Source: Glaciecola sp. HTCC2999
GTDB lineage: Bacteria; Pseudomonadota; Gammaproteobacteria; Enterobacterales; Alteromonadaceae
Assembly: GCF_000155775.1 (NCBI RefSeq)
Contig: NZ_DS989810.1
Span: 16,370-80,369, forward strand
Direction: 5' to 3'
DNA length: 64,000 nucleotides
The notes under the pieces are model-generated. The model searched no databases, had not been told where the DNA came from, and worked only from the letters and a program-made list of their open reading frames with translations. A program made the position numbers and the translations under genes. Position 1 is the stretch's first letter; the number at the start of each line of letters is the position of its first letter. Below are positions 53,787-63,735 of the stretch, piece by piece.

Positions 53787-54986
53787 TTATTGGCACACTT
53801 CACGACGGTCAAAACCGAGAGTATCGAGTTCAGACACTGGGTGCATAAAACCTGTTTGTGGCGCTCGTGCCACTAATCCTAATGGGTGTGTCAACTCAAT
53901 TGGCATACGCAACTGACCATTAAAATCACGGAAAGTGAGTTTTCTTCCTTTATAGGCAGCCAATTGAAATTGTTCACTGCGCATGAATGTGGCGAGTGCT
54001 TCGATATTTACACCTTTAATTTGCTGAACGGCATACGCAATAGCACGGACAGCTACATAAGCATCAAAATCAGCATGCTCCATATACCGCTGATGTAATG
54101 TTTTGAAGCGGTTTTGTAATTGCTTAGCACCCCATTGTTCAATACTTGGATGCCATGTATCAGCGACAAGACCAGCTGTTCCTATTACTGGGCGAGGATA
54201 ATACGTGTTATACGGTACATACTGACCAAACTGTTGATACATGTCCGCAACGACAACTACATCATAGGGACGTGCTGTTTGTGTAAATAAGGGAATATCT
54301 TGACTGACGGTGCGACGTAAATCAGTATCAAAAGTCCATTTTTTTTCGGCACTGATATTAATCTTATAGCGTTTCGCTGTGCGCTTAAACGAGTTTATCC
54401 AAGCTAAATCACCTGGCGTGTCCCCATTGATTAATAAAATATTATTTAGTCGTTTACTTAATAACCATTGACCTAATGCATCCGTAATTTGCGCATGGCT
54501 CGGTGTAGTATGAAATAGATTCGCAGAACAAATACGTTGTCGCAAAGTATTATCTCGGTTAGCAATATTAATTATCAACGCAGGTTGTTCTAACGAATTG
54601 TTATGAGCGATTAATGCTTGTAATGTTTCACTATCTAAATCAACTAATAATAACTGATTCTCGATTTTATATTCAGACCACCTTATTGGTGAACTGCTAT
54701 GGGCAGCTGGAATGGTTTGAGTTAAAAATGAAAATTGTTGACCTAAAAATTTACCTGTCGTGTTGCTATCTTCAATGCCTAACTCGATGCCGGCAACGCC
54801 AGAGTCTGCCGGTGCAACTAATAACGGATTAGTATAATAATCATGTTCATGCACTTGGTTTATATATGTGATATTCACCTTTAAAGGTTCGATTTTAGCG
54901 AAGACTGGAAACACTACAGAGATGAATAAGGTAATAGCTAAAATAGGACAAAGATAAGGCTTACATAAAAGATAAGTCACGTTCAT
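53787..54986 (-). CDS. PQQ-associated periplasmic binding protein (LIV-BP fold)
   Basis: A 399-aa exported protein (signal peptide about 1-30) with the two-lobed layout of branched-chain amino acid binding proteins; LGIEDSNTTGKFLGQ and LAWINSFKRTAKRYK are typical of this fold. It matches the PQQ_ABC_bind family. It is the first gene of the leftward ABC set and is divergent from the cytochrome c550 gene. Confidence 0.82.
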   Translation of the reverse strand: MNVTYLLCKPYLCPILAITLFISVVFPVFAKIEPLKVNITYINQVHEHDYYTNPLLVAPADSGVAGIELGIEDSNTTGKFLGQQFSFLTQTIPAAHSSSPIRWSEYKIENQLLLVDLDSETLQALIAHNNSLEQPALIINIANRDNTLRQRICSANLFHTTPSHAQITDALGQWLLSKRLNNILLINGDTPGDLAWINSFKRTAKRYKINISAEKKWTFDTDLRRTVSQDIPLFTQTARPYDVVVVADMYQQFGQYVPYNTYYPRPVIGTAGLVADTWHPSIEQWGAKQLQNRFKTLHQRYMEHADFDAYVAVRAIAYAVQQIKGVNIEALATFMRSEQFQLAAYKGRKLTFRDFNGQLRMPIELTHPLGLVARAPQTGFMHPVSELDTLGFDRREVCQ

Positions 54987-55070
54987 AAAGAAGATTTCTT
55001 AATAATAAAACAGCGTTATTTTTAACAAAAAATCAAACATTTAGCATCACAATTTTCATAATTCATACTA

Positions 55071-55094
55071 AAGGAGGGGAACATGTGCCGCTAA
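55071..55094 (+). other. Three-codon leader frame with a strong ribosome site before pedF
   Basis: AAGGAGG (55071-55077), five bases, then ATG TGC CGC TAA. It lies about 75 bp upstream of the cytochrome c550 start, and its ribosome site is stronger than that of the cytochrome gene itself. It may be chance or a leader peptide. Confidence 0.3.
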
Positions 55095-55168
55095 AGTCGA
55101 ATTATTTGTTAATAGAAGGTTATGTATATTAAGGCTATAAATTTTTAAATCACTATTAGGATATCAAC

Positions 55169-55597
55169 ATGAAATTAGCGACTAAATTAGGCGCATTAAC
55201 ATTAGCATTTACTGCTAATGTATTTGCACATGGGCCAGTTACACCACAAGCTATTGATTCGTCTACATTACCGCAATTAGGTGAAGAGTGGTCGGATACG
55301 AATCCTTACCGTGATGTAGAAGGTGACATGAAAAAAGAAATCTTACGTGTCGGGGCTTCTGCCTATAATCAAAATTGCGCTCGTTGTCATGGGCTAGAAG
55401 CTATCAGTGGTGGTATTGCACCGGATTTACGTTATTTAGCCGCAGATTATGATGGTGATGAATGGTATATTTACCGTGTGCAAAACGGTGCAGTGCGCAA
55501 TGGGGCTGTATATATGCCTAAAATGACTGAGCATTTATCACAAGAGGCATTGTGGGCAGTGCGTTCTTTTGTAGAATCTGTCGCGCCAGAGCAATAG
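55169..55597 (+). CDS. pedF: Cytochrome c550, PedF-like
   Basis: A 142-aa exported protein (signal ends VFA) with one haem site NCARCHG and IAPDLRYLAADYDGDEW, matching the c550 associated with PQQ alcohol dehydrogenases. It should accept electrons from the quinoprotein in the periplasm. It is followed 4 bp later by the MxaJ/XoxJ-like gene. Confidence 0.88.
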   Translation: MKLATKLGALTLAFTANVFAHGPVTPQAIDSSTLPQLGEEWSDTNPYRDVEGDMKKEILRVGASAYNQNCARCHGLEAISGGIAPDLRYLAADYDGDEWYIYRVQNGAVRNGAVYMPKMTEHLSQEALWAVRSFVESVAPEQ

Positions 55598-55601
55598 TCG
55601 C

Positions 55602-56486
55602 TTGCGCGTCTTTTTCTTAATCATCAGTGTATTGTGTTTGACATTCTTCGCTCAAGCACGATCACTTGATGATATTGTTGAGTCCAAATACATTGTGATT
55701 GCGGTGTATAATGACTATCTTCCTTTTTCTGCTAATGTTGATGGTGAAGCCATCGGTATTGATGTTGAAATAGCTAAAGAGATTGCTGCTTCGTTAGATG
55801 TAGAGTTACGGCTCAAATGGATGACGGCGGATGAAAGTTCAGAAGATGACTTGCGCAATAATCTATGGAAAGGTCATTTTCTTGATAGGACTAAAGCTGA
55901 CTTAATGTTGCGTGTACCTTATGATAAAGACTACAAACTCAAGCGTGATGATGTTGGATTATTAGTGCATGAACAAGTGCACATGTTTGCACCATATCAT
56001 ACCGAAACTTGGAAAATTGTCTTTGATACGGCGCGCTTAGAAGCTGTGCCTACTATGGCATTATTTCAATACCATCCGATCGGTGTTGAGATTGATTCTA
56101 TTCCTCAATTCTACTTAATGTCTGCTTTTAGAGGCAGTATGCGTAAGAATACCCGTCAATTTGACTCGTTACTTTTAGCGGTACAAGGTATGGTGAACGC
56201 AGACGTTGATGCGGTTATGGGGCTGCGTTCTCAAATCACCGCATTGCATCACCAAATACAAACCACTTATTCAAATGAACCTCAACGATTTCAGTTAGCT
56301 ACTAATGCTTTTCCTTTGCTAGGCAAACAAAAGTGGGATATTGGGATGGCCGTACATGCCGATTTTCGAGCATTAGGTTACAGCGTCGGCGATATTGTCT
56401 TTGGAATGATTGATGACGGACGGATGGCAAATATTTTCGCACAACATCATGCTTACTTTGAAATACCTGAATATTACAAAGAGTAA
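55602..56486 (+). CDS. Quinoprotein-associated periplasmic binding protein, MxaJ/XoxJ-like
   Basis: A 294-aa exported protein. The mature part (LDDIVESKYIVIAVYNDYLPF, GEAIGIDVEIAKEIAASL) has the fold of amino acid ABC binding proteins, but its position between cytochrome c and PQQ dehydrogenase genes fits MxaJ/XoxJ, which help to activate the quinoprotein. The start is a TTG at 55602, close to the pedF stop; there is no better one without losing the signal peptide. Confidence 0.8.
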   Translation: MRVFFLIISVLCLTFFAQARSLDDIVESKYIVIAVYNDYLPFSANVDGEAIGIDVEIAKEIAASLDVELRLKWMTADESSEDDLRNNLWKGHFLDRTKADLMLRVPYDKDYKLKRDDVGLLVHEQVHMFAPYHTETWKIVFDTARLEAVPTMALFQYHPIGVEIDSIPQFYLMSAFRGSMRKNTRQFDSLLLAVQGMVNADVDAVMGLRSQITALHHQIQTTYSNEPQRFQLATNAFPLLGKQKWDIGMAVHADFRALGYSVGDIVFGMIDDGRMANIFAQHHAYFEIPEYYKE

Positions 56487-56674
56487 CCCTCAATATAATG
56501 ATCCACAAATTTTCTCATCCTAATGGATGAAAAAATTCAGACGAGGGTCTGATAGGTTTATGACTATTAGCCCTTTACTATACAAATTAACTTGGCATTA
56601 ACATATTTTATACGTTGTTAATGGCATGTAAGCAGAACACGTGTACATACAATAACTTTCATGAGGAAATGAGA

Positions 56675-58462
56675 ATGTTAAATAAAGGTAAAGCAAAAGC
56701 ACTTTCTTTATCAGTATTAGTGTCTTTCGCATTCGCTGGTTCAGTAAATGCGCAAGTCACTGACAATGATATTGTAAATGATCATCTAACAACGAACGAA
56801 GTCGTTACCAATGGCTTGGGTTTACACGGTCAACGTTATAGTACGTTAGACACAATCAATACTCAAACAGTCGAAGATATCCGTCCTGTTTGGGCATTCT
56901 CATTAGGCGGTGAAAAGCAACGTGGTCAAGAATCACAACCTATGATCAAAGATGGCGTGATGTATATCACCGGTTCATACTCTCGTGTATTTGCAATTGA
57001 TGCGCGTACGGGTGATGAGTTATGGCAATACGAAGCACGATTACCCGATGGCATCATGCCTTGCTGTGACGTGATTAACCGTGGTGTTGCGTTATACGGT
57101 GATTTGGTCATTTTTGGCACGTTAGACGCAAAATTAGTTGCGTTGAATAAAGATACGGGCAAGGTTGTTTGGAAAAAGAAAGTTGAAGATTATAAAGCTG
57201 GATATTCAATTTCAGCAGCTCCCATCGTAGTAAAAGGTAAGGTCATTACGGGTATCGCTGGTGGTGAATTTGGTATCGTAGGTAAAGTACGTGCTTATGA
57301 CGCATCAAATGGTAAATTAGTTTGGGAGCGTCCGACTGTTGAAGGCCATATGGGGTACATTGTCAAAGACGGTAAGAAAATTGAAAATGGTATTTCTGGT
57401 GGTGCGCCTGGTAAAACTTGGCCAGCGGACTTATGGAAATCAGGAGGTGCTGCACCATGGTTAGGTGGTACTTATGATGCCGATACTGATTCTTTATTCT
57501 TTGGTACCGGTAACCCTGCGCCATGGAATTCACACTTACGTCCAGGTGATAACTACTTCTCATCTTCACGTTTAGCTATTGACCCTGATACAGGTAAAAT
57601 TAAATGGCATTTCCAAACCACACCACATGACGGTTGGGACTACGATGGTGTTAACGAAGTTGTTTCATTTGATTACCAAGAACAAGGTAAAACGATTAAA
57701 GCAGCCGCTACCGCCGATCGAAATGGTTTCTTTTATGTCTTAAACCGTGAAAATGGTGACTTTATCCGTGGTTTCCCATTTGTTGATAAAATCACATGGG
57801 CTAAAGGCTTAAATGAAGATGGTTCACCTATCTATGATGATTCTAATCGTCCAGGTAATCCTGCAGCCTCTAGTGATGGTAAAAAAGGGGACTCAGTGGT
57901 AACAGCACCTTCTTTCTTAGGTGGTAAAAACTGGATGCCAATGGCATTCAGCCAAGACACTGGATTATTCTATGTACCATCAAATGAGTGGGAAATGGAA
58001 ATCTGGAATGAGCCAACAGCATATAAAAAAGGTGCTGCCTATTTAGGAGCTGGTTTCACAATCAAAGCATTAAAAGATGAGTATATTGGTGTTTTACGTG
58101 CGATTGACCCTAAAACAGGTGAAACGGTATGGCGCTATAATAACTATGCTCCTTTATGGGGTGGTGTATTAGCAACAGCTGGTAATTTAGTCTTTACAGG
58201 TAACCCTGAAGGTTATTTAATCGCTTTTGATGCTAAAACAGGTGAGGAACTTTATAAGTTTAACACCGGTTCAGGTATCGTTGGGTCCCCTGTAACTTGG
58301 GAAATGGATGGTGAGCAATATATCTCAGTCTTATCTGGTTGGGGTGGTGCGGTACCATTATGGGGCGGCGATGTTGCAAAACGTGTTAAAGACCTTAACC
58401 AAGGTGGTAGCGTTTGGACATTTAAATTGCCTAAAAAGTTTGCTCAACTAGCACAAAACTAA
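56675..58462 (+). CDS. exaA: PQQ-dependent alcohol dehydrogenase, probably lanthanide dependent
   Basis: A protein of about 595 aa with a signal peptide (ends SVNA), the eight-bladed quinoprotein propeller, the vicinal disulphide Cys130-Cys131 (MPCCDV) and the active-site segment [12 protein letters not shown]. The catalytic Asp322 is followed two residues later by Asp324; this extra Asp is the mark of lanthanide-using enzymes (XoxF, ExaF, PedH), while calcium enzymes have Ala, Ser or Thr there. The ATG at 56675 has GAGGA seven bases upstream; earlier in-frame ATGs lack spacing. It oxidises alcohols in the periplasm. Confidence 0.9.
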   Translation: MLNKGKAKALSLSVLVSFAFAGSVNAQVTDNDIVNDHLTTNEVVTNGLGLHGQRYSTLDTINTQTVEDIRPVWAFSLGGEKQRGQESQPMIKDGVMYITGSYSRVFAIDARTGDELWQYEARLPDGIMPCCDVINRGVALYGDLVIFGTLDAKLVALNKDTGKVVWKKKVEDYKAGYSISAAPIVVKGKVITGIAGGEFGIVGKVRAYDASNGKLVWERPTVEGHMGYIVKDGKKIENGISGGAPGKTWPADLWKSGGAAPWLGGTYDADTDSLFFGTGNPAPWNSHLRPGDNYFSSSRLAIDPDTGKIKWHFQTTPHDGWDYDGVNEVVSFDYQEQGKTIKAAATADRNGFFYVLNRENGDFIRGFPFVDKITWAKGLNEDGSPIYDDSNRPGNPAASSDGKKGDSVVTAPSFLGGKNWMPMAFSQDTGLFYVPSNEWEMEIWNEPTAYKKGAAYLGAGFTIKALKDEYIGVLRAIDPKTGETVWRYNNYAPLWGGVLATAGNLVFTGNPEGYLIAFDAKTGEELYKFNTGSGIVGSPVTWEMDGEQYISVLSGWGGAVPLWGGDVAKRVKDLNQGGSVWTFKLPKKFAQLAQN

Positions 58463-58747
58463 GTTAATAAAGTAATAGCTACAACTATCAAAACCTCGGT
58501 ATGAAATTGATTTTCTATCGAGGTTTTTTTTATGTTTTACCCAAGCAATATTTATTACATAAATGTTAAAAAATCATCCCAAAGTAGGAAGTTTTTAAAC
58601 CCATCGAGTAATAGTAGTGTTTGGATAACAAGCGCAATATATCTAAAGTAATTTTTAAATTATCAACCAGTCATGCAGCTGATTGATGTTTTTCACTTAG
58701 GTTGTTTATCTATCCACAGCCTAACCATAACGATAACCGAGGTGTTT
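58463..58747. other. Spacer between exaA and the aldehyde dehydrogenase gene
   Basis: About 285 bp. It starts with the exaA terminator, so the aldehyde dehydrogenase must have its own promoter in the remaining 200 bp. No other gene is seen. Confidence 0.5.
58491..58530 (+). terminator. Terminator after exaA
   Basis: AAACCTCG and CGAGGTTT form an 8-bp stem around a 20-nt loop, followed by a T run. Confidence 0.75.
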
Positions 58748-60268
58748 ATGATTTATGCAAATCCAGGGAGTGAAGGCTCTATCTTTTCATTCAAAGCTAA
58801 GTATGACAATTATATTGGTGGTGAGTGGGTTGCCCCAGTTAAAGGTGAATACTTTACAAATACTACCTCTGTGGATGGTAGTGATATCTGTCAAATTGCT
58901 CGTTCAACTGCAGAAGATATTGAATTAGCTTTAGACGCAGCTCACGCCGCTAGAGATGCTTGGGGTAGAACATCTGTTACTGAACGTTCTAACATGTTAC
59001 TTAAAATAGCCGATCGTATTGAAGAAAATCTTGAAATTTTAGCTGTGGCTGAAACATGGGATAATGGTAAAGCTATTCGTGAAACTTTAAACGCGGATGT
59101 TCCTTTATGTGTGGACCACTTCCGTTATTATGCAGGTTGTATTCGTGCTCAAGAAGGCAATATGTCTGAAATTGACGAAAACACAGTGGCTTATCATTTC
59201 CATGAACCTATGGGTGTAGTAGGGCAAATCATCCCATGGAACTTCCCATTATTGATGGCTGCTTGGAAATTAGCACCAGCACTTGCTGCAGGTAATACCA
59301 TTGTTCTTAAACCTGCAGAACAAACTCCTGCAAGTATCATGGTCTTGTTAGAAATTATTGGTGATTTAATCCCTGCTGGTGTTTTGAATGTAGTTAATGG
59401 TTTTGGTAAAGAAGCGGGCGAAGCGTTAGCGACTTCAACTCGAATCGCTAAAATTGCGTTTACAGGTTCTACTCCAGTAGGTGAGCATATCTTAAAGTGT
59501 GCTGCCGAAAACTTAATTCCATCAACTGTAGAGCTTGGTGGTAAGTCACCGAATATCTTCTTTGAAGATATCATGAATCAAGAAGATGCGTTCATTGATA
59601 AATGTGCTGAAGGTTTTGTGTTAGGTTACTTTAACCAAGGTGAAGTATGTACTTGTCCATCTCGCGCACTTATCCAAGAAAGCATATATGATCAATTTAT
59701 GGAACGTGTTTTAGCAAAAACAAAAGCGATTGTTCGCGGTAATCCACTCGATACGGATGTTATGGTGGGTGCTCAGGCTTCTGGTCAACAATATGAAAAG
59801 ATTCTTTCTTATATTGATATCGGTCGAAATGAAGGTGCAGAAGTTGTAACCGGTGGCGAAAAAGAGTCATTAAATGATGATTTAGATTCTGGTTATTATG
59901 TTCAGCCAACTATCTTAAAAGGTAATAACACCATGCGTGTTTTCCAAGAAGAAATTTTTGGTCCAGTTATCGCTGTAACAACGTTCAAGACTGAAGAAGA
60001 AGCGCTTGCTATTGCTAATGATAGCCAATTTGGTTTAGGTGCTGGTTTATGGACACGTGATGCTAATCGTTCTTACCGTGTTGGTCGTAAGATTGAAGCC
60101 GGACGTGTATGGACAAATTGTTATCACTTATATCCAGCACATGCTGCATTCGGTGGTTATAAGAAGTCAGGTATTGGTCGTGAAACACATAAAATGATGC
60201 TTGATCATTATCAGCAAACTAAGAATCTATTAGTCAGCTACGACATTAATCCACTTGGCTTTTTCTAA
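58748..60268 (+). CDS. exaC: NAD-dependent aldehyde dehydrogenase (ExaC-like)
   Basis: A protein of about 506 aa with the ALDH active site: Glu in [13 protein letters not shown] and the nucleophile Cys in [12 protein letters not shown]. The start [10 protein letters not shown] and N-terminal YDNYIGGEW match the AdhB/ExaC group that oxidises acetaldehyde and other short aldehydes. The ATG at 58748 follows GAGG; a longer frame to 58673 is not supported. It should use the aldehyde made by the PQQ dehydrogenase. Confidence 0.92.
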   Translation: MIYANPGSEGSIFSFKAKYDNYIGGEWVAPVKGEYFTNTTSVDGSDICQIARSTAEDIELALDAAHAARDAWGRTSVTERSNMLLKIADRIEENLEILAVAETWDNGKAIRETLNADVPLCVDHFRYYAGCIRAQEGNMSEIDENTVAYHFHEPMGVVGQIIPWNFPLLMAAWKLAPALAAGNTIVLKPAEQTPASIMVLLEIIGDLIPAGVLNVVNGFGKEAGEALATSTRIAKIAFTGSTPVGEHILKCAAENLIPSTVELGGKSPNIFFEDIMNQEDAFIDKCAEGFVLGYFNQGEVCTCPSRALIQESIYDQFMERVLAKTKAIVRGNPLDTDVMVGAQASGQQYEKILSYIDIGRNEGAEVVTGGEKESLNDDLDSGYYVQPTILKGNNTMRVFQEEIFGPVIAVTTFKTEEEALAIANDSQFGLGAGLWTRDANRSYRVGRKIEAGRVWTNCYHLYPAHAAFGGYKKSGIGRETHKMMLDHYQQTKNLLVSYDINPLGFF

Positions 60269-60369
60269 GTCGATTTACATTAAATAATGTGTGTCGAATG
60301 GTGACGTTTATCTAATGAACGTCACCATTTTTTTTAAGCGCCGTCTTTTATATTTAGAGGTCATTATCC

Positions 60370-62505
60370 ATGTTCAGATTTGCAACTACAATTCGATTCT
60401 GTGTATGGATAATGTTCTTTGTTGTTTCGCTTACTTTACATCCTGCATTGAGTAAAGAAGGGGATGTGACTGATATTCCCACTGCAATTGATGAGATATT
60501 TCCTACTGCCACACGAATTGGTGAACTTGACCCTGACATTCCTGTTATTCCTATATACCAACTCAATGAATTATTGGGCTACGCATTTGAAAGCCAGCAT
60601 TTTGCTAATTTTATGGGATTTTCTGGCGAACCCATCAATATTTTAATCGGGTTGGATCCTCAAGGTTTATTATTGGGACTTAAAGTTATTAAACATAACG
60701 AGCCTATATTTTTACATGGTTTAGGTGAAGGTCCTTTTTTTGAATTTGTTGAACAATATAAAAACCATTCAATACGTGAACGCTATATCATTGGCAGTGA
60801 TGATAGAAGCTCACCAACTGCGACTTATTTTGATGGCATTACACGAGCGACGGTATCCGTTTTAGTGGTCAATGATACTATTGTGACCTCGGCTCTAAAG
60901 GTGGCCCGCGCTAAATTAGATGGCTTTGTTGCCCCAAGCAATAAAATACTAAAACCTGAGGCGGAAAATTTTGAACCGTTGAACTTTGATCAACTAGTAG
61001 AGCGTGGGTTAATTACACATTGGCAAATACCTTATACCGATATTGAAATAACCACCCAACTTAAAAGTGAAGTGGTTGCTGTCATTGACGATATCGATAA
61101 AAAAAGTGATTATTTTATCGATATGTATATGGCATTCATCAATATTCCATTAGTGGGTAAAAATCTACTAGGAGAAGATGAGTTCGCTCGTTTACAAGAA
61201 AATCTTAAGCCGGGTGAGCATGCGTTATTGATGCTCAGTAACGGAGATTATTCTTACGTGAATAATGAGTTTGTTCCACAGACGCCACCATCTAACTTAT
61301 CATTAACTCAAAGTGGTTTTCCTACCGACTTACGTGATATTGATTTCTATAGTTTTTATGACCCTTCTTATATAACTGAATTACCTGATTATAAAGATAT
61401 TCATATTTTACGTTTAAAATCACAATCAGGCTTTGAACTGAGTCGTGAAATGACATTTGGTATGGGCATCAACTACAAGGCGTCATTCTTTGACATCCAA
61501 CAGCATATCTTTCCTTTATCTGTGACATTACCAGAATCCTTATTTATGCTAAATCCAGATGCCATTGTCGATGAACCAATGCCATTGTGGATGCGGATTT
61601 GGTTTGATCGAACGTGGATCATCGCGATTATCTGTTTATATCTTATTGGGTTAACAGTGATGTTTATTAAACAAACCGCATTGGTTAAACATGAGCAGGC
61701 AACACATTGGGTAAGAGGCGTATCTTTAATTTTTGTATTATGTTTCATTGGATTTTATGCACAAGGACAGTTATCTGTTGTGAATATATATACGCTATTA
61801 TTAGCGCTATATAATGGCTTTAAAATAGAAGTGTTCTTACTAGATCCTGTAATATTCATTCTTTGGGTCTTTGTCTTTGTCAGTTTATTTTTGTTTGGAC
61901 GAGGTTTATATTGTGGTTGGTTATGTCCTTTTGGTGCGTTACAAGAGTTTGCTGGAATGCTGGCTAAAAAACTCTCAATCAAACAAATTAAGATTAAACC
62001 GCAACATCATAAACTGGGTCAATCTCTTAAGTATGTCATTTTAGTTGGATTAGTGGGCAGTGCTTTCATTTCGTTAAATATAGCCGAGCAACTAGCTGAA
62101 ATAGAACCGTTTAAGACCTCTATTACATTACATTTTGTTAGAACATGGCCATTTGTTATTTATGCGGTGTTGTTACTGCTGTTAAGTATGAAAATTCATA
62201 AAGTGTACTGTCGTTATTTATGTCCATTAGGTGCTGGCTTAGCGATATTAGGTCGTTTCCCTTTATTTAAATGGCTAAGACGCCGTGATGAGTGTGGTTC
62301 TCCTTGTCAGTTATGTAAAACAAAAAAATGTGAGATAGATGCAATCAAATCGACGGGTGAAATTGATTATGGTGAATGTATTCAATGTCTCGAATGTGTG
62401 GTAACAATTGAAAATCCAAATATTTGTGTGATTGATAAATACAAAGGTAAAAAGGGCTCATCTCGGCGACCAGCAAACGGTGTTATAACCGTTAAGCCGA
62501 TATAA
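60370..62505 (+). CDS. NosR-like membrane protein with FMN-binding and iron-sulphur domains
   Basis: A 711-aa protein: a signal peptide, a periplasmic FMN-binding domain (about 80-190) with the flavin attachment region DGITRATVSVLVV, a periplasmic linker, about five membrane helices (415-625) with the Cys motifs CGWLCPFGALQEF and CRYLCPLGAG, and C-terminal 4Fe-4S Cys groups (CGSPCQLCKTKKC, CIQCLEC). This is the architecture of NosR/NirI. No nos genes are nearby; the neighbours are PQQ alcohol oxidation genes, so it probably links electron flow there. Confidence 0.85.
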   Translation: MFRFATTIRFCVWIMFFVVSLTLHPALSKEGDVTDIPTAIDEIFPTATRIGELDPDIPVIPIYQLNELLGYAFESQHFANFMGFSGEPINILIGLDPQGLLLGLKVIKHNEPIFLHGLGEGPFFEFVEQYKNHSIRERYIIGSDDRSSPTATYFDGITRATVSVLVVNDTIVTSALKVARAKLDGFVAPSNKILKPEAENFEPLNFDQLVERGLITHWQIPYTDIEITTQLKSEVVAVIDDIDKKSDYFIDMYMAFINIPLVGKNLLGEDEFARLQENLKPGEHALLMLSNGDYSYVNNEFVPQTPPSNLSLTQSGFPTDLRDIDFYSFYDPSYITELPDYKDIHILRLKSQSGFELSREMTFGMGINYKASFFDIQQHIFPLSVTLPESLFMLNPDAIVDEPMPLWMRIWFDRTWIIAIICLYLIGLTVMFIKQTALVKHEQATHWVRGVSLIFVLCFIGFYAQGQLSVVNIYTLLLALYNGFKIEVFLLDPVIFILWVFVFVSLFLFGRGLYCGWLCPFGALQEFAGMLAKKLSIKQIKIKPQHHKLGQSLKYVILVGLVGSAFISLNIAEQLAEIEPFKTSITLHFVRTWPFVIYAVLLLLLSMKIHKVYCRYLCPLGAGLAILGRFPLFKWLRRRDECGSPCQLCKTKKCEIDAIKSTGEIDYGECIQCLECVVTIENPNICVIDKYKGKKGSSRRPANGVITVKPI

Positions 62506-62592
62506 CTTCATAAACCATACTAAAGTAGTAATTTAATAGCATTTGATTTACTTTATATTTACAACTTAATCATACAAGTATAATTAGAAAAA

Positions 62593-63735
62593 ATGTCAAT
62601 CAGTACTACTGCTATTACACATGCTAATGACCCTCACATTGCGTGTTTAGAATTAAAAGCTCAAATAAATTTACAGCAAGTCAGTACACTTATTTTTTAT
62701 TGTTCATCTTCTTATGAATTAGATTCACTAGCTTATAATATTAATCATCATTTTCCTGAACATGAATGTGTAGGATGTACAACTGCTGGAGAGTTTGCAG
62801 CACAAGGGTATGAAAATAATTCGATAGTTGTGTTGGCTTATCATGATAGTCATTTTGCAATTCAAACAACATTAGTAGAAAACTTGACGTCATTTAATTT
62901 ATTAGATGCACAGAAGATCATGAATACGCTTAAAGACAAAATGAAACCTAAAGCGATCGCACCATTAGCAACTCAAAGTTTTCTGTTTTCTCTAGTTGAC
63001 GGTTTAGCATCGAAAGAAGAGGATTTCTTAATTACTTTTGATAGCTGCAGTGAAGGTTTACCTCATTTTGGCGGTTCTGCAGGTGATGGTCTTAACCTAA
63101 ATAAGACATATGTATTTTATAATGGTCGATTCCGAAATTCAGCCGCCATCATTATGTTAATTAATACGGTACAAAAATTTTCCGTTTTTTCAGTTGATCA
63201 TGTTAAAAATTCCTTAAGTAAATTAGTGGTAACAGATGCAGATCCTAACACTCGACAAGTCTTTGAGATTAACGGAGAGCCTGCTGCATCGGTATATGCT
63301 GATTTATTAGGTTTAGATGTCAATGATTTGGAACATGAGGTATTTTCTTTACATCCAGTAGCAGTGAAAATTGCGGGTAATTATTATATTCGTTCCATAC
63401 AGCGAGTGAATAAAGATTTTTATTCTTTATCTTTTTATTGTGCAGTTGATATTGGTATTGTGCTCAACGAGGTTGAATTACTTGATATCAACCAACCTTT
63501 ATTACAGAAACTAGAACACATCAAATCTAGTCTTGGTAAACCGCATGTAGTGATGGGGTGTGACTGTTTTTTAAGACGTTTAGAAGTCGATTCAAAATTA
63601 CAATCAAACGAAACTCAACAAATACAAGAACAATTTAAATTGGTAGGTTTTAATGCATATGGTGAACATATTAATGGCTTACATTTAAATCAAACATTTA
63701 CGGGCGTGTACATAAGCCAGGAACCTTATGAATAA
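62593..63735 (+). CDS. FIST-domain sensor protein (NosP-like)
   Basis: A 380-aa protein with FIST_N (about 25-210, including FPEHECVGCTTAGEFA and FGGSAGDG) and FIST_C (about 220-360; the ending FNAYGEHINGLHLNQTFTGV) domains. FIST proteins sense small ligands; the Pseudomonas NosP protein is a haem-binding member that senses nitric oxide and works with the NahK kinase. The next gene, overlapping by 8 bp, begins like a kinase of that type, so a NosP-NahK-like pair is likely. Confidence 0.82.
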   Translation: MSISTTAITHANDPHIACLELKAQINLQQVSTLIFYCSSSYELDSLAYNINHHFPEHECVGCTTAGEFAAQGYENNSIVVLAYHDSHFAIQTTLVENLTSFNLLDAQKIMNTLKDKMKPKAIAPLATQSFLFSLVDGLASKEEDFLITFDSCSEGLPHFGGSAGDGLNLNKTYVFYNGRFRNSAAIIMLINTVQKFSVFSVDHVKNSLSKLVVTDADPNTRQVFEINGEPAASVYADLLGLDVNDLEHEVFSLHPVAVKIAGNYYIRSIQRVNKDFYSLSFYCAVDIGIVLNEVELLDINQPLLQKLEHIKSSLGKPHVVMGCDCFLRRLEVDSKLQSNETQQIQEQFKLVGFNAYGEHINGLHLNQTFTGVYISQEPYE

